Source: an uncultured Mucispirillum sp.
Lineage (GTDB): Bacteria; Chrysiogenota; Deferribacteres; Deferribacterales; Mucispirillaceae
Direction of reading: 5' to 3'
Assembly (NCBI GenBank): GCA_944326705.1
Contig: CALVEY010000018.1
Span: 1 to 46,158 of the forward strand
DNA: 46,158 bases
The stretch's first letter is position 1. Each line of letters starts with the position of its first letter. The translations under genes were made by a program, and so were the position numbers. Of the stretch, positions 23,301-34,902 are shown piece by piece. The notes below the pieces were generated by a model, which saw only the letters and a program-made list of their open reading frames with translations, did not search any database and had not been told where the DNA came from.

Positions 23301-24455
23301 GCTAGAAAAGACAGAGTTATTTCTCTGCTTGTTGGCAAAACATTAAAATCAGACTGTGCAGGCTTAGCAGCTGGAACAGTATTAACTGAAGAAAACCTTG
23401 CTCCTATAACTGCAAGGGAAATGGCAAAATTTGATATTGAAGGAAAAGCAGAATTTGATGCTGAATATGCTAAAGCTGATGCTGTATGCACACAAGGCAA
23501 AAAAGATGCTGAAGAAAAATTCCAGGATAAACGCAGAAAAATAGAAAAAGGCGATGAATTATCTGCTGGTGTATTAAAATCAGTAAGAGTATATGTTGCA
23601 ATCCGCAGGCGTTTATCTGTTGGTGATAAAATGGCAGGCCGCCACGGTAACAAAGGTATTGTTTCTCGTATATTACCAGAAGAAGATATGCCATACTTAC
23701 CAGACGGCACACCAGTAGAGATAGTGTTAAACCCACTTTCTGTGCCTTCTCGTATGAACATTGGACAGATTCTTGAAACACACTTAGGCTGGGCTGCTAA
23801 AAAACTTGGCAAACATGTTGCAACAGAAGTATTTAATGGAGCAAAAGAGGCAGACATTAAAAAAATGCTTACAGAGGCAGGCTTCCAAAGCGACGGCCAG
23901 ACAGTTTTATATGACGGAAGAACTGGTGAAAGATTTGACCAGGAAGTTACTGTTGGTGTAATGTATATGTTAAAACTGCACCACTTAGTAGATACAAAAA
24001 TCCACGCTCGTTCTACTGGTCCATACTCACTTGTTACTCAACAGCCACTTGGTGGTAAAGCTCAGTTTGGTGGCCAAAGACTTGGAGAGATGGAGGTTTG
24101 GGCATTAGAAGCTTATGGTGCTGCAAACATATTACAGGAAATGCTTACTGTTAAATCAGACGATGTGGAAGGAAGAACAGCAGTTTATGAATCTATCGTA
24201 AACGGTAACTTCAGCTTTACTCCTAATATGCCAGAGTCCTTTAACGTTCTTATTAAAGAGCTTCAAGGTCTTGTGCTTGATATTGAGCTGCTTACAGGTG
24301 ATGAGCTTATTACAAACGAACAGCTTAACAATATGAGCGCTGGTATAAAGGATGAAGATGTTCCAAGCAGTGATGATGTTGTTAGAAGCATCAGTCTTGA
24401 TTTAGACGGTGATGACGATGATGACGATGAACCTTTAGATGACAAAGGTGAATAG
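20373..24455 (+). CDS. rpoB: DNA-directed RNA polymerase subunit beta
   Basis: Beta subunit of core RNA polymerase. The ATG at 20373 (GGTGGTGAG upstream) gives 1360 aa; the TTG-led frame from 20334 overlaps the attenuator and is rejected. The rifampicin pocket reads [18 protein letters not shown] and [15 protein letters not shown] (about 515-550), with wild-type Asp, His and Ser at the main resistance positions, so rifampicin sensitivity is predicted. Catalytic and clamp segments such as [12 protein letters not shown] and [19 protein letters not shown] are intact. The C-terminus carries an acidic tail ([12 protein letters not shown]) that I would not expect in E. coli RpoB. Confidence 0.97.
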   Translation: MLNTKKPIERINFSKIKKVIDIPDLIEVQKQSYAEFLQQDVPEDKRKFQGLEEVFREIFPITDFNDTSVLEYVSYTIEKAKYTPRESIDRNTNYAAPLKVKVRLSTHDVNEETGERITLSATESDVYLCDIPLMTDRGTFVINGVERVIVSQLHRSPGIFFEDLTAGKSVSEKHLYSARIIPYRGSWLDFEFDSKNVMYVRIDKKKKIPVTVLLKALGLTNQDILDTYYQKDKITIEDGRFYREFNKDHVITDHKLTLGIKDPATDEYIVKPNVSITKGAFKKVIKSGLTKYEIDPKDLIDTYLAEDIIDAANGEVIAESNTAVTEELLEQITGLSIKEFSILFINRQTSDAAIRDIMAIDKIKTKEEALIEIYKKLRPGEPATDDTAAAQFHNLFFNPKRYDLSRVGRLKINKRLKISEEIVPLDKVILSKEDIVETVRVLNNIRLGVEHIDDIDHLGHRRVRAAGEQLQNHIRIGLARMEKTVKERMSIQDLEDSTPQDLLNAKPLSASIKEFFGSYQLSQFMDQNNPLSEITHKRRLSALGPGGLNRDRAGFEVRDVHTSHYGRICPIETPEGPNIGLITSLTTYAKINEFGFIETPYRKVENGRVTDEVVYMYALQEEDYYIAQANSPLDENGYFLTDDVACRYAGENLNTPKEQVQLMDVAPMQIVSVSTALIPFLEHDDANRALMGSNMQRQAVPLIRTDAPIVGTGLERKVAVDSGSALISLHDGVVDYVDADTIIVRYVNKDGSFGIDVHDLVKYRRSNQDTCINYNAGVVLGQKVKKGDTLADGASTDRGELALGRNIVVAFMPWMGYNYEDSILVSEKLVKEDAFTSIHIEVFEIDARDTKLGAEEITRDIPNISEEALRNLDESGIIRIGAKVSEGDILVGKVTPKGETQATPEEKLLRAIFGEKAGDVKDASLRVPPGISGTILDVQVMTRRDINKDHRTELIEQREAERIAAAYTREVSAIENARKDRVISLLVGKTLKSDCAGLAAGTVLTEENLAPITAREMAKFDIEGKAEFDAEYAKADAVCTQGKKDAEEKFQDKRRKIEKGDELSAGVLKSVRVYVAIRRRLSVGDKMAGRHGNKGIVSRILPEEDMPYLPDGTPVEIVLNPLSVPSRMNIGQILETHLGWAAKKLGKHVATEVFNGAKEADIKKMLTEAGFQSDGQTVLYDGRTGERFDQEVTVGVMYMLKLHHLVDTKIHARSTGPYSLVTQQPLGGKAQFGGQRLGEMEVWALEAYGAANILQEMLTVKSDDVEGRTAVYESIVNGNFSFTPNMPESFNVLIKELQGLVLDIELLTGDELITNEQLNNMSAGIKDEDVPSSDDVVRSISLDLDGDDDDDDEPLDDKGE

Positions 24456-24466
24456 ATTAGAATATC

Positions 24467-24495
24467 CTGCAGAGTAATAAGCTCTGCAGCGAGTT
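24467..24495 (+). promoter_or_regulatory. Hairpin between rpoB and rpoC
   Basis: CTGCAGAG (24467-24474) pairs with CTCTGCAG (24482-24489), loop TAATAAG, followed by CGAGTTTT. It may be an RNA-processing or stability element; the T-run is too short for a strong terminator. Confidence 0.45.
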
Positions 24496-24541
24496 TTGGC
24501 AAATGCTTATAAACTTCAGTTAATGAGGTAAATTTAATATT

Positions 24542-27500
24542 ATGAAAAAAAGTATTAGAGAGAATAAGAGTTCAGTGTTTTTTGATGCTATACGCATAAA
24601 AATTGCATCTCCTGAGAAAATATTAAGCTGGTCATCAGGGGAAGTAACTAAACCTGAAACAATTAACTACAGAACTTTCAAACCTGAAAGAGACGGTCTT
24701 TTCTGTGCAAAAATATTTGGTCCTGTAAAAGACTGGGAATGTTTATGCGGTAAATATAAACGCATGAAACATAGGGGTATTGTCTGTGAAAAATGCGGTG
24801 TTGAAGTTATTCAATCAAAAGTGCGCCGTGTTCGTATGGGGCATATTGACTTAGCATCACCTGTATGTCATATTTGGTTTTTTAAAGGGACTCCATCACG
24901 CATAGGCTCTATTCTTGACTTATCTATTAAAGATATAGAAAGAGTAGTATATTTTGAGTCATATATTGTTACTGACCCAAAATCATCTAACTTAAAAGAA
25001 AGACAAATATTAACAGAAGAGCAGTATAGAAAAGCTGTTGAAGATTTTGGTGCAAATGGCTTTGTGGCTAAAATCGGTGCAGAAGGTATAAAAGACTTAC
25101 TGAAAAAAGTAGACCTTGATTTACTTTTAATAGAGCTTAAAAGCGAATTAAGAGAAACTAACAGTATGCAGAAACGCTTAAAACTTGCTAAAAGATTAAG
25201 AGTTGTTGAAGCATTCAGGAAATCAAACAACCGCCCAGAATGGATGGTGCTTGATGTTATCCCTGTTATACCGCCAGAATTACGCCCACTTGTACCACTT
25301 GACGGCGGCAGATTTGCTACAAGTGACTTAAACGACTTATACAGACGTGTTATCAACAGAAACAACCGTCTTAAAAAGCTTATGGAGTTAAATGCACCTG
25401 AAATTATTATCCGTAACGAAAAAAGGATGCTTCAGGAAGCAGTAGATGCTCTTTTTGATAACGGTAGAAGAGGCAGAATTATCCGTTCAAGCAACAAACG
25501 CCCATTAAAATCATTATCTGATATGATTAAAGGTAAAAATGGCCGCTTCCGTCAAAACCTTTTAGGTAAAAGGGTTGACTACTCTGGCCGTTCAGTTATT
25601 GTTGCAGGTCCACATTTAAAAATGCACCAGTGCGGTCTGCCTAAATTAATGGCATTAGAATTATTTAAACCATTTTTATACTATAAACTTGAAAAAGAAA
25701 GAGGCATAGCTTCTACAGTAAAACAGGCTAAAAGAATGGTAGAAGAACGCAGACAGGAAGTATGGGATGTATTAGAGGAAGTTATTAGAGAACACCCTGT
25801 ATTATTAAACCGTGCCCCTACACTGCACAGACTTGGTATTCAAGCATTTGAGCCACAGTTAATTGAAGGTAAAGCTATACAGCTTCACCCACTTGTGTGT
25901 ACTGCATTTAACGCCGACTTTGACGGTGACCAAATGGCAGTCCATGTGCCTTTATCATTCCAGGCACAGCTTGAAGCAAGAACGCTTATGCTTTCTGCTT
26001 ACAATATTTTATCACCTGCTAACGGACAGCCGCTTGCTATTCCTACACAGGATATGGTTTTAGGTATTTACTACTTAACTCGTCCATTAAAAAATGCTCT
26101 TGGCAGTGGCAAAGTATATTCTTCTCCAGAAGAAGTTGTTATTGCTATTGACCATGGTAAATTAAGCCTGCAGGCAGAAATTAAAGTTAGAATTGACGGC
26201 AAAATGTATGATACATCAGCTGGTCGTGTAATTCTTTATGGTATTGTTCCTGAAGGTATTGATTTTGAGCAGGTAAACAAAGTTTTAGGTAAAAAAGAGT
26301 TAGGAAAACTTGTTGACTACATTTATAAAAAATTAGGCAACTGGTATAGTGTAACATTCCTTGATAACTTAAAAGACTTAGGCTTTAAATACTCTACTAT
26401 TGCAGGATACTCAATCTGTATAGATGATATGATTATCCCTAAAGAGAAAAGTGAGCTTATTGCAGAAGCTTATGGTAAAGTTCAGGAAATTGAAAGACAC
26501 TATAGAGAGGAAGCAGCCCTTTCTAAAGGTGAGCGTTATAACCAGATAATCGACGTTTGGTCAAAAACTAACGAAAAAATTACTGATAAACTGATTAAAA
26601 CAATTGAAAACTTAGGCGGTGACGCTTCTAAGGAAAATAAAAGAGAAAAATATTATAACACTCTTTATGTCATGAGTGACTCAGGTGCAAGGGGTTCTAA
26701 AGCACAGATTGCTCAGCTTGCTGGTATGCGTGGTCTGATGGCTAAGCCATCTGGTGAGATTATTGAAACACCTATTGACTCTAACTTCCGTGAAGGTTTA
26801 ACAATGAGTCAATACTTTATTTCAACTCACGGTGCTCGTAAAGGTCTTGCCGATACTGCGTTAAAAACAGCAAACTCTGGTTACTTAACACGCCGTCTTG
26901 TTGATGTTGCTCAGGATTTAATTATCTCTGAAGAAGACTGCGGAACTATTAAAGGTATTGAAGTAGGTCCATTATTCCAAGGTGCATCAGTTGTTGAAAC
27001 TCTTGGGGAAAGGATTTACGGCAGATATACATTAGAAGATTTATTTGACTCATTAACTGATGAATTAATAGTTGAAGCAGATACATTTATTGATGAAGAA
27101 GTTATTGAAAAAATAGAAAAGGCTGGTATTGATAAAGTAATGGTTCGTTCTGCATTAACATGCGACAGTGAATTTGGTATATGCAGAAAATGCTACGGTT
27201 TAGATTTAGCTACACGCCGTATGATAGAGATAGGCGAGGCAGCAGGTACTATTGCAGCTCAGTCTATTGGTGAGCCAGGTACACAGCTTACAATGAGAAC
27301 ATTCCACATTGGTGGTATTGCGTCTGCTGGTGGTATAGAATCATCTATGAGCTCAAGAATGGGCGGTACTGTTGCATTTGAGGGTATGAAAACTCTCCGT
27401 AACAGAAAAAATGAAATCGTTGTTCTTAACAGAAACGGTTCTGTTATGATTAAAGACTCAATAGGCCGTGTATTAGAAAAATATACTCCAGGATACGGCA

Positions 27501-28597
27501 GCGTTATCCGTGTAGAAGAAGGGGATACTGTAACAAAAGGTCAGCTCTTATTTGACTGGGACCCACACGTATCTGTTATTATGACAGAGTTTGCAGGTAC
27601 AGTTGCTTATGGAGATTTAGTTGAAGGGGAAACTTTAAAAGAAGAAGTAGACCAGACAACAAATATTTCTCAAAAAGTTGTTGTTGCTAACTCTAAAGAA
27701 AAACGCAGACCTCGTATCTCTATTAAAGATGCAGATAACAAAACTGTTTATCGTTATGAGTTAACACCTGGTACTATTATTTCCTATAACGAAGGTGATG
27801 AAGTATATCCTGGTGATATTATTGCGAAAATCCCACGAGAAGCGCAAAAAACTAAAGATATTACTGTCGGTCTTCCTCGTGTTGCTGAGCTTTTTGAAGC
27901 AAGGAAACCAAAAGACCCTGCAATTATTGCAGAAATTGACGGTATAGTTAAAATAGAAAATGCTGTCCGCGGTATGAAAAAACTTACTATTGAAAACGAA
28001 AATACTGGGGATAAAAAAGTATACAGCATAAACACTATGCGTTACATCAATGCTCACGAAGGCGACTTTATCCGTGCTGGTGAAGCATTAATTGATGGTA
28101 ACATTAACCCACATGATATATTAGCTGTATTAGGTGAGGAAGCTCTTGCTAAATACTTAGTTGATGAAATACAGATAGTGTATAGAAAATCTGGGGTTAG
28201 CATTAACGATAAACATATAGAAGTAATTGTTCGTCAAATGCTTAAAAAAGTTATTATTGAAGACGCTGGCGATTCTGACTTTATGCCAAATGAAGAAGTA
28301 TATAAAAGCGAATTTAAAAAAGTTCAGCAGGAGCTTTTATCTGAAGGAAAAGAGCCACCAAAAGGCAGACCTATACTTCAAGGTATTACAAAAGCTGCAC
28401 TTAATACAGAAAGCTTTATTTCTGCAGCATCTTTCCAAGAAACTACAAGAGTTCTTACAGATGCAGCATGTTCTGGTAAAACAGACAGACTTCGCGGCTT
28501 AAAAGAAAATGTTATCATGGGTAAACTTATACCTGCGGGAACAGGTTCTAAACACATTATTGACGGTAAATTTAAATTTATCAGTCAAGACAATTAA
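24542..28597 (+). CDS. rpoC: DNA-directed RNA polymerase subunit beta'
   Basis: Catalytic subunit of RNA polymerase, 1351 aa. The N-terminal zinc site is [19 protein letters not shown], and the active-site Mg loop is [14 protein letters not shown] (about 457-470). The bridge/trigger-helix regions include [18 protein letters not shown] and [20 protein letters not shown]. The second zinc site is [11 protein letters not shown]. No large insertion is seen. GAGGT lies upstream of the ATG. Transcribed with rpoB; a strong terminator follows. Confidence 0.97.
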   Translation: MKKSIRENKSSVFFDAIRIKIASPEKILSWSSGEVTKPETINYRTFKPERDGLFCAKIFGPVKDWECLCGKYKRMKHRGIVCEKCGVEVIQSKVRRVRMGHIDLASPVCHIWFFKGTPSRIGSILDLSIKDIERVVYFESYIVTDPKSSNLKERQILTEEQYRKAVEDFGANGFVAKIGAEGIKDLLKKVDLDLLLIELKSELRETNSMQKRLKLAKRLRVVEAFRKSNNRPEWMVLDVIPVIPPELRPLVPLDGGRFATSDLNDLYRRVINRNNRLKKLMELNAPEIIIRNEKRMLQEAVDALFDNGRRGRIIRSSNKRPLKSLSDMIKGKNGRFRQNLLGKRVDYSGRSVIVAGPHLKMHQCGLPKLMALELFKPFLYYKLEKERGIASTVKQAKRMVEERRQEVWDVLEEVIREHPVLLNRAPTLHRLGIQAFEPQLIEGKAIQLHPLVCTAFNADFDGDQMAVHVPLSFQAQLEARTLMLSAYNILSPANGQPLAIPTQDMVLGIYYLTRPLKNALGSGKVYSSPEEVVIAIDHGKLSLQAEIKVRIDGKMYDTSAGRVILYGIVPEGIDFEQVNKVLGKKELGKLVDYIYKKLGNWYSVTFLDNLKDLGFKYSTIAGYSICIDDMIIPKEKSELIAEAYGKVQEIERHYREEAALSKGERYNQIIDVWSKTNEKITDKLIKTIENLGGDASKENKREKYYNTLYVMSDSGARGSKAQIAQLAGMRGLMAKPSGEIIETPIDSNFREGLTMSQYFISTHGARKGLADTALKTANSGYLTRRLVDVAQDLIISEEDCGTIKGIEVGPLFQGASVVETLGERIYGRYTLEDLFDSLTDELIVEADTFIDEEVIEKIEKAGIDKVMVRSALTCDSEFGICRKCYGLDLATRRMIEIGEAAGTIAAQSIGEPGTQLTMRTFHIGGIASAGGIESSMSSRMGGTVAFEGMKTLRNRKNEIVVLNRNGSVMIKDSIGRVLEKYTPGYGSVIRVEEGDTVTKGQLLFDWDPHVSVIMTEFAGTVAYGDLVEGETLKEEVDQTTNISQKVVVANSKEKRRPRISIKDADNKTVYRYELTPGTIISYNEGDEVYPGDIIAKIPREAQKTKDITVGLPRVAELFEARKPKDPAIIAEIDGIVKIENAVRGMKKLTIENENTGDKKVYSINTMRYINAHEGDFIRAGEALIDGNINPHDILAVLGEEALAKYLVDEIQIVYRKSGVSINDKHIEVIVRQMLKKVIIEDAGDSDFMPNEEVYKSEFKKVQQELLSEGKEPPKGRPILQGITKAALNTESFISAASFQETTRVLTDAACSGKTDRLRGLKENVIMGKLIPAGTGSKHIIDGKFKFISQDN

Positions 28598-28616
28598 TAT
28601 AATTAATAATTATGAT

Positions 28617-28641
28617 AAAGGGGAGCTTAAGCTCCCTTTTT
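28617..28641 (+). terminator. Intrinsic terminator after rpoC
   Basis: GGGAGC (28621-28626) pairs with GCTCCC (28631-28636), followed by five T. It ends the rpl-rpo transcript. Confidence 0.9.
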
Positions 28642-28869
28642 GTTTTTATGTATAAAATATGTTTTATGTATAGATTTAATGGAATAATATATAATTAAAA
28701 TAAGTAGTTATTAGTTCTTATAAAAAAATGTCAATATAGAAACAGTATGATATAAAAAACAGATATATTAGTTAGATACAGTAAGTAAAAAACATTATTA
28801 ATTATTTTATATTTCTTTTTAAGTATATATATGATAAACTAACAAAATAAATATTTGGAGAAAGCGCTT

Positions 28870-30843
28870 TTGGAATTTAAAATATCATCAGAGTATAAAC
28901 CAGCAGGGGACCAGATAGAAGCTATTGAACAGATTGTATCATCATATAAATCTGGTGCAAAGCGTCAGGTATTATTAGGTGTTACAGGCTCAGGTAAAAC
29001 TTTTACTATGGCAAATGTTATAGAAAGGCTGCAGGTGCCTACCTTAATTATTGCCCACAACAAAACTCTTGCAGCTCAGCTTTATGGTGAATTTCTTAAA
29101 TTCTTTCCAGATAACGCTGTTGAATATTTTGTCAGCTATTATGACTATTATCAGCCGGAAGCATATATTCCCTCAAGCGATACTTATATAGAAAAAGATT
29201 CTGCAATTAATGAAGAGATAGAAAAACTTAGAAACAGAGCAACCCGCTCATTAATAGAAAGGCGGGATGTTATTATTGTTGCTTCAGTTTCATGTATATA
29301 TGGCCTTGGCTCACCAGAAACTTATGCTACTATGATACAGCACTTTGAATCGGGCAAAGATTATAATTTTGATGATGTATTAATGAAGCTTGTGCAGGTA
29401 AGGTATGAAAGAAATGATATAGACTTTCACAGGGGCGTATATAGAGTAAAAGGTGATACTATTGAAATCTTTCCAAGCCATGAAGATGAAACTGCATACA
29501 GATTAGAATTTTTTGGAGATACACTTGATAGAATCAGTGAATTTAATGCAATTACTGGCAAAACTATAAATGAACTTACAGAACTTTCTGTATATCCTAA
29601 CACTCACTATGTAACAAGTGCCATTACAATGGATAGTGTAATAGAGCAGATGAAAAAAGATTTACTTGAAAGGTGCTCTGAATTTGTAAGCCAAAATAAA
29701 CTTTTAGAAGAACAAAGGCTTACTCAAAGAACTATGTTTGATATAGAGATGCTTAAAGAAACAGGCTACTGCACAGGTATAGAAAACTATTCCAGATATT
29801 TTGACGGAAGAGCGCCAGGCTCCACACCTTATACATTAATAAGCTATCTGCCAAAAGATGCACTTGTTATCATAGATGAAAGCCATATTACAATACCGCA
29901 GGTGCGTGGAATGTATAACGGTGACAGGTCAAGAAAAATGACATTAGTTGACTTTGGTTTTCGCCTGCCTGTTGCTCTTGATAACAGACCTTTAAAATTT
30001 GACGAATTTGACAGCCGCGTAAATAATGTTTTATATGTAAGTGCCACTCCAGATAGATATGAAATAGAGCAGGCGCACGGAGTAATAGCTGAGCAGATTA
30101 TCAGACCAACAGGGCTTATGGACCCAGAAATAGAAGTGCGCCCTGCAAGAACTCAGGTAGATGATTTATATGCAGAAATATTAAAAGTAACAGCTGAAGG
30201 CGGCAGAGTGCTTGTTACCACCTTAACTAAACGAATGGCAGAAGAATTAACAAGATATTATAAAGATATGGGCATAAAGGTAGAATATCTTCACTCAGAA
30301 ATAGATACTATTCAAAGAATAAAAATAATAAAATCACTTCGCCTTGGCGAATTTGATGTGCTTGTAGGCATAAACCTTCTGCGTGAAGGTTTAGATATTC
30401 CTGAAGTAAAGCTTGTTGCTATACTTGATGCAGATAAGGAAGGTTTTTTACGCTCTACAAAATCACTTATCCAGACAATAGGCCGCGCAGCTAGAAATTC
30501 AGAAGGCAGAGCTATATTTTACGGCGATAAAATAAGCGGAGCAATGCAGCAGACAATAGATGAAACAAATAGACGCAGAGCAAAGCAGAAAGCATATAAT
30601 GAAGCCCACGGTATTACACCTGAAACAGTAAAAAGTGCAATAAGTGATATATTATCATCTATTTATGAAAAAGATTATTTTACTGTTGAAGTCAATGATA
30701 GTTTTGATGTAAAATTAAGCGGAAAAACAGATAAAGATATTGAAATGCTTGAAAAGAAAATGTATAAAGCAAGTGAAGATTTAGACTTTGAAACAGCTGC
30801 AAAATTAAGAGATTTAATATTTGAATTAAAAGCTAAAAAATAG
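28870..30843 (+). CDS. uvrB: Excinuclease ABC subunit B (UvrB)
   Basis: Damage-verifying helicase-like subunit of nucleotide excision repair. TTG at 28870 (GGAG at 28857-28860) gives 657 aa beginning [15 protein letters not shown], matching the family's N-terminus; TTG at 28855 is the alternative. Motifs are Walker [10 protein letters not shown], the damage-wedging beta-hairpin region with [24 protein letters not shown], the helicase C-terminal [11 protein letters not shown], and the C-terminal UVR motif ([20 protein letters not shown]) that binds UvrC. The PBP1A gene starts 17 bp later. Confidence 0.97.
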   Translation: MEFKISSEYKPAGDQIEAIEQIVSSYKSGAKRQVLLGVTGSGKTFTMANVIERLQVPTLIIAHNKTLAAQLYGEFLKFFPDNAVEYFVSYYDYYQPEAYIPSSDTYIEKDSAINEEIEKLRNRATRSLIERRDVIIVASVSCIYGLGSPETYATMIQHFESGKDYNFDDVLMKLVQVRYERNDIDFHRGVYRVKGDTIEIFPSHEDETAYRLEFFGDTLDRISEFNAITGKTINELTELSVYPNTHYVTSAITMDSVIEQMKKDLLERCSEFVSQNKLLEEQRLTQRTMFDIEMLKETGYCTGIENYSRYFDGRAPGSTPYTLISYLPKDALVIIDESHITIPQVRGMYNGDRSRKMTLVDFGFRLPVALDNRPLKFDEFDSRVNNVLYVSATPDRYEIEQAHGVIAEQIIRPTGLMDPEIEVRPARTQVDDLYAEILKVTAEGGRVLVTTLTKRMAEELTRYYKDMGIKVEYLHSEIDTIQRIKIIKSLRLGEFDVLVGINLLREGLDIPEVKLVAILDADKEGFLRSTKSLIQTIGRAARNSEGRAIFYGDKISGAMQQTIDETNRRRAKQKAYNEAHGITPETVKSAISDILSSIYEKDYFTVEVNDSFDVKLSGKTDKDIEMLEKKMYKASEDLDFETAAKLRDLIFELKAKK

Positions 30844-30860
30844 ATAATATGGAGTAAGTA

Positions 30861-33341
30861 ATGTCAGAAAATAAGTTAGATAATAATGAAAATAATATAC
30901 CATTACTGGCAGAAGAATTAAATAATATTGCAAATAATAATGACAATAATGACAATAATAATAAAAAACCAAAAAAACGCTCTAAACTGCGTATTATCTT
31001 ATATACACTAGGAGCTATGTTTGCTCTTGGAATAATAGGGCTTGTATCTATTATTATATATATTTATATACTAAGCCAGCAGCTTCCTTCAACTGATGAA
31101 TTCAGCAAATTTAAATATACTGAGCCAATGGTAGTATATGATGCAAAAGGCAACATTATTGCAGAACTTGGTGCAGAAAGACGATATCCTATATCTATTG
31201 ACCAAATGCCGCCTTATGTATATCAGGCAGTAGTTGCTGTAGAAGATGCAAGATTTTATGAGCACAGCGGTATAGACCCATGGGGTATTGCTCGTGCTAT
31301 GGTATCAAATATTAAAGCAGGTAAAATGATAGAGGGCGGCTCTACATTAACTCAGCAGCTTGTTAAAGTAATATATCTTTCGCCTGAAAGAAAATTAAAG
31401 CGTAAAATAAAAGAAGCAATTATTGCATACAGGCTTGATAAAGAATTAAGCAAAGAAAAAATATTAGAATTATACTTAAATCAGGTAAACTTTGGACGCG
31501 GTGCTTATGGTATTCAGGCAGCAGCAATCAACTATTTTGGCAAAACAGATGTTAAAGATTTAACTATTGCAGAAGCAGCTATGATTGCAGGTATTCCAAA
31601 AGGTCCATCAATTTATGCTCCACACTTAAATATGAAAAGAGCAGTTAACAGACGAAACCATGTATTAAAAAGAATGTTAGAAGTTAAATATATTACTCAG
31701 GAAGAATATGATGCGGCAGTAAATGAAACTGTAAAGCTGGCAGAAAGTATACCTTTAAGACTGCGCCATGCAGGCTATTTTATGGACTTTGTTCATAAAT
31801 ATATAGAAGAAGACTTAAAAATAGAAGATGCACAAAATAAAGGTATAAAAGTATTTACTACATTAAATTTAGACTATCAGATAGCAGCAGAAGATGCCTT
31901 AATTAAAAACTTAATGAGTATTGCAAAACGGGAAGGATATACTGGACCGCTTGGTAAAATCTTAATAGAAGATGATACCGATGTGGAGCAGGCTGAAGAT
32001 GTGACAGATAATGCAGTAGTAAGTGAAGAAAATGATAACAGCTCAGTAAAATATGTGCGCCTTGATAATGATGTGCCAAGCTACTTAAAAGAGTTAGGAT
32101 ACCAAAAAGCTGTTATTACAGAAGCTGCAAAAAATACTTTAAAAATCAAATTAAGTGATGGCTCAGAAGGCACTGTTAACTTTAAAGGCAATGACTGGAT
32201 AACAACTGCATCTAATGCAAAAGCAAAATCATTTTTAGATGTTTTTGCAGCAGATGATATGATATATGTTTCCCCTGTATTAAAAGATAATGTATCAACA
32301 GGGGTATATATGATTGAGCAAAACCCTGATTTAGAAGGAGCTGTTGTATCTATGAACCCACAGACTGGTGAAATATATGCAATGGCAGGCGGTATGTCAT
32401 ATTTTAAATCATTCTTTAACAGGGCAGTGCAGGCAAGAAGACAGGTGGGCAGTACATTTAAGCCTCTTGTTTATGCTGCAGCTTATGAAAGCGGATACTA
32501 TCCTATGAGTATTTTCTATGATACTCCAGTTATACAGGAAAGCGAAAAAGAAGGGGAAGAAGACTGGCGTCCAAAAAACTTTGACGGTCAGTTTATGGGT
32601 GAAATGACTCTTGAAAGAGCATTACAGGTATCAAATAACTCTGTAACTATTAAACTTGCACAGAAAATAGGTATTAAAAAAATTATTAGATATGCAAAAA
32701 TGTTTGGCTTTACAGGTGAAATTCCTGTTGATTTATCAGTAAGCCTTGGCAGTTTATCAGCCTCTCCATTAGAGCTTGCAACTGCATACTCTACTTTTGC
32801 AAACCAGGGTAAAAGACCTTCAAAACCATTTTTTGTTACACGGGTTGCAGATATAGATAACAAAACTTTATTTGAATTTCAGCAGCCTGAAATGACACAG
32901 GTGCTTGATGAAAAATCTGCATCTTTAATTACTGACAGCTTAGTAAGAGTTGTGGAAAAAGGCGGCGCATGGCGAAGCAGAAATGCAGTAAACAGAATGC
33001 TTGGCGGAAAAACAGGCACATCAAATGATTCTAAAGACGGCTGGTTTGCTGGTGTTCTTCCAAACCTTGTAACTGTTGCATGGGTTGGTTATGATGATTA
33101 CAGAAAAATGGGCGGCTATGCTGTTGGCGGCAATACTGCTCAGTTTGTATTTATAGATTACTTTAAAAGCATAAATGAAAAAGTGCCACTTTCTCTTTTT
33201 CCTGCACCTGTAAATGCAACTTATTTTAAAGTGAATAATGATACTCACGAAATAACTGACTCTATTACTGGAAACTTTGGATATTCTATTTATCCAGTAG
33301 ACAGCAGTAATAAACCAATTGTATACGATTTTAAAAAGTAG
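30861..33341 (+). CDS. mrcA: Class A penicillin-binding protein, PBP1A type
   Basis: Bifunctional peptidoglycan synthase in the inner membrane with its active domains in the periplasm. The 826-aa protein has an Asn/Asp/Lys-rich cytoplasmic tail (1-48) and one membrane helix (about 50-74). The GT51 glycosyltransferase has EDARFYEH (catalytic Glu about 128) and EGGSTLTQQLVK. An OB-like insert follows, then the transpeptidase with STFK (Ser about 531), SNN and KTGTS. Runs of AAT/GAC repeats encode the Asn/Asp tract near residues 25-35. The next gene starts at its stop codon. Confidence 0.95.
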   Translation: MSENKLDNNENNIPLLAEELNNIANNNDNNDNNNKKPKKRSKLRIILYTLGAMFALGIIGLVSIIIYIYILSQQLPSTDEFSKFKYTEPMVVYDAKGNIIAELGAERRYPISIDQMPPYVYQAVVAVEDARFYEHSGIDPWGIARAMVSNIKAGKMIEGGSTLTQQLVKVIYLSPERKLKRKIKEAIIAYRLDKELSKEKILELYLNQVNFGRGAYGIQAAAINYFGKTDVKDLTIAEAAMIAGIPKGPSIYAPHLNMKRAVNRRNHVLKRMLEVKYITQEEYDAAVNETVKLAESIPLRLRHAGYFMDFVHKYIEEDLKIEDAQNKGIKVFTTLNLDYQIAAEDALIKNLMSIAKREGYTGPLGKILIEDDTDVEQAEDVTDNAVVSEENDNSSVKYVRLDNDVPSYLKELGYQKAVITEAAKNTLKIKLSDGSEGTVNFKGNDWITTASNAKAKSFLDVFAADDMIYVSPVLKDNVSTGVYMIEQNPDLEGAVVSMNPQTGEIYAMAGGMSYFKSFFNRAVQARRQVGSTFKPLVYAAAYESGYYPMSIFYDTPVIQESEKEGEEDWRPKNFDGQFMGEMTLERALQVSNNSVTIKLAQKIGIKKIIRYAKMFGFTGEIPVDLSVSLGSLSASPLELATAYSTFANQGKRPSKPFFVTRVADIDNKTLFEFQQPEMTQVLDEKSASLITDSLVRVVEKGGAWRSRNAVNRMLGGKTGTSNDSKDGWFAGVLPNLVTVAWVGYDDYRKMGGYAVGGNTAQFVFIDYFKSINEKVPLSLFPAPVNATYFKVNNDTHEITDSITGNFGYSIYPVDSSNKPIVYDFKK

Positions 33342-33346
33342 TGCTT

Positions 33347-34369
33347 ATGGATAATGAAAATATAGAGAACATTAATCAAGAAAATTTGCAGGAGACAGCA
33401 GAAGAACAGCAGACTGCTAAATATAAAAGCAGAAGTATTGTAAATAACTCTGCAAAAATGAAAAAAATATATGATTTAGTAGAAGTTGTTGCCCCTATTG
33501 ATGTAAGTATACATATTACAGGGGAGGACGGTTGCGGTAAAGACAGGCTGGCAGAATATATCCACAGCCAAAGCGGCAGAACTGGCGATTTTGTAATAGT
33601 AAACCCTGTAGAATTAAATGATGTTGTGGGCTCTCTTGGTTTCAGCAAAGTATATGATTACTTTAAAAAGGCAGAAAAAGGCACAGTTTATATTTCAGAT
33701 ATTGCCTCAGCTAATGCAAAACTTCAAGAATATCTGCTTAATTCCATTATTAAAGTGGAGCAGGAATTAGGAATGTATTCCCCTCGCTTTATTTCTTCTA
33801 CTAATAGAAACTTAACAGAGCTTTCCCGCCAGCAAAGGTTTAACCAAAGGCTAAGGGACAGCTTTGCTATTATTATAAATATACCGCCATTAAGAGAAAG
33901 AAAGGAAGATATTGAGGATTTAATCAGAATAATAATGCGGGATTTAGGGTATTTTGGCAAAAAAAGTATCCCAATATCTGAAGAAGCGGAAGAAACTCTG
34001 CAAAGTTATGACTGGCCTGGAAATGTAAGGCAGTTAGTTAATACTATATATCATGCAGTAAACCATACAAGTAACGGCACTATAGTATTATCATCTTTGC
34101 CAAAAGATGTTAGAAGAAAGCAGGGCTTTATTGAAGCAGGCAGAAATACTCTTGATGAACTGTATAAATTTGCCCGTGGTTTATTAGAAAGCGGTATCCA
34201 TTCTGAAGCTATTAACCCTTATGAAGAATACTGCAAAGCTGTAGAAAGGCCCTTAATTCAAGCAGCTCTTGATATGACAAAAGGTAACAGGTCGCAGGCT
34301 GCTCAGCTTATCAGGATAAATAGAAACACGCTGCATAAAAAAATACAAACTTATGATATGGAAGATTAA
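33347..34369 (+). CDS. Degenerate NtrC-like AAA+ regulator with Fis-type HTH
   Basis: Resembles sigma-54 enhancer-binding proteins but is damaged at the key points. The ATG at 33347 gives 340 aa (GTG at 33341 shares a base with the PBP stop). There is no receiver domain. Walker A is GEDGCGKD in place of GESGTGKE. The loop with GAFTGA, which touches sigma-54, is missing, the segment going straight to GSLGFSKVYDYFKKAEKGTV. Walker B reads YISDI where LFLDEI is usual. The arginine-finger region (RLRDSFAIIINIPPLRERKEDI) and DWPGNVRQL are kept, as is a C-terminal Fis-type helix-turn-helix (NRSQAAQLIRINRNTLHKKI). It is therefore unlikely to activate sigma-54; a sigma-70 regulator or structural role is inferred. 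It lies in the PBP1A transcript. Confidence 0.8.
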   Translation: MDNENIENINQENLQETAEEQQTAKYKSRSIVNNSAKMKKIYDLVEVVAPIDVSIHITGEDGCGKDRLAEYIHSQSGRTGDFVIVNPVELNDVVGSLGFSKVYDYFKKAEKGTVYISDIASANAKLQEYLLNSIIKVEQELGMYSPRFISSTNRNLTELSRQQRFNQRLRDSFAIIINIPPLRERKEDIEDLIRIIMRDLGYFGKKSIPISEEAEETLQSYDWPGNVRQLVNTIYHAVNHTSNGTIVLSSLPKDVRRKQGFIEAGRNTLDELYKFARGLLESGIHSEAINPYEEYCKAVERPLIQAALDMTKGNRSQAAQLIRINRNTLHKKIQTYDMED

Positions 34370-34372
34370 TTA

Positions 34373-34807
34373 ATGAAATATATAAAACTAATACTAATTT
34401 TTACACTGCTTTTTCAAAGCATATATGCCTTTGCAGAAGATGACAGAGCAGTAATGGTCCTTGAAGTGAATAATATTGATACATCAACTGGTAATATTAT
34501 GATACACTTATGCAGAAATCAGCAGGAATTTTTAGGAAGTGTTCCTGTGCCTTATGCTTTTTTCTTCCCTGCAAAGAAAAACTCTGTTACTGCTAAAATC
34601 ACTATCCCTAAAGGCATGTATGCTGTAAAAGTTTTCCATGATGAAAATGAAAATAAAGTGCTTGATGTAAATGGAGTAAACCACCCTGTAGAAAAGTTTG
34701 GGTTTTCTAATAATTTTTTTGGCTCATATTCAGAACTTCCACCTTATGAAAAAGTGCTTATAAGTATTGAAAAGGCAGAAAATTTTGTTAGAATAAATTT
34801 AAGATAA
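34373..34807 (+). CDS. Secreted DUF2141-family protein
   Basis: A 144-aa exported protein of unknown function. The signal peptide is MKYIKLILIFTLLFQSIYAFA (cleavage about residue 21). The mature part has the pattern I associate with DUF2141: a beta strand VMVLEVNNID, then PKGMYAVKVFHDENENKVLD (a DxNxNxxxD calcium-like motif), then PVEKFGFSNN. It starts 3 bp after the regulator gene, so it is probably in the same transcript as uvrB, PBP1A and the regulator. A periplasmic or cell-envelope role is inferred from the neighbours only. Confidence 0.75.
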   Translation: MKYIKLILIFTLLFQSIYAFAEDDRAVMVLEVNNIDTSTGNIMIHLCRNQQEFLGSVPVPYAFFFPAKKNSVTAKITIPKGMYAVKVFHDENENKVLDVNGVNHPVEKFGFSNNFFGSYSELPPYEKVLISIEKAENFVRINLR

Positions 34808-34902
34808 AATATTAATTAAATTTTCCTCTTGTTTTATTTTATAAAAAGAGTATATTCAGACAAAAGAAGTCTTTTTTAAAAAGACTATAAGGAAGTGATA
34901 AA

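Noticed and set aside
23186-23857. Long antisense open frame (223 codons) opposite rpoB
   Set aside because: Opposite a highly conserved rpoB segment, no ribosome site, Ser/Leu-rich mirror-frame composition.
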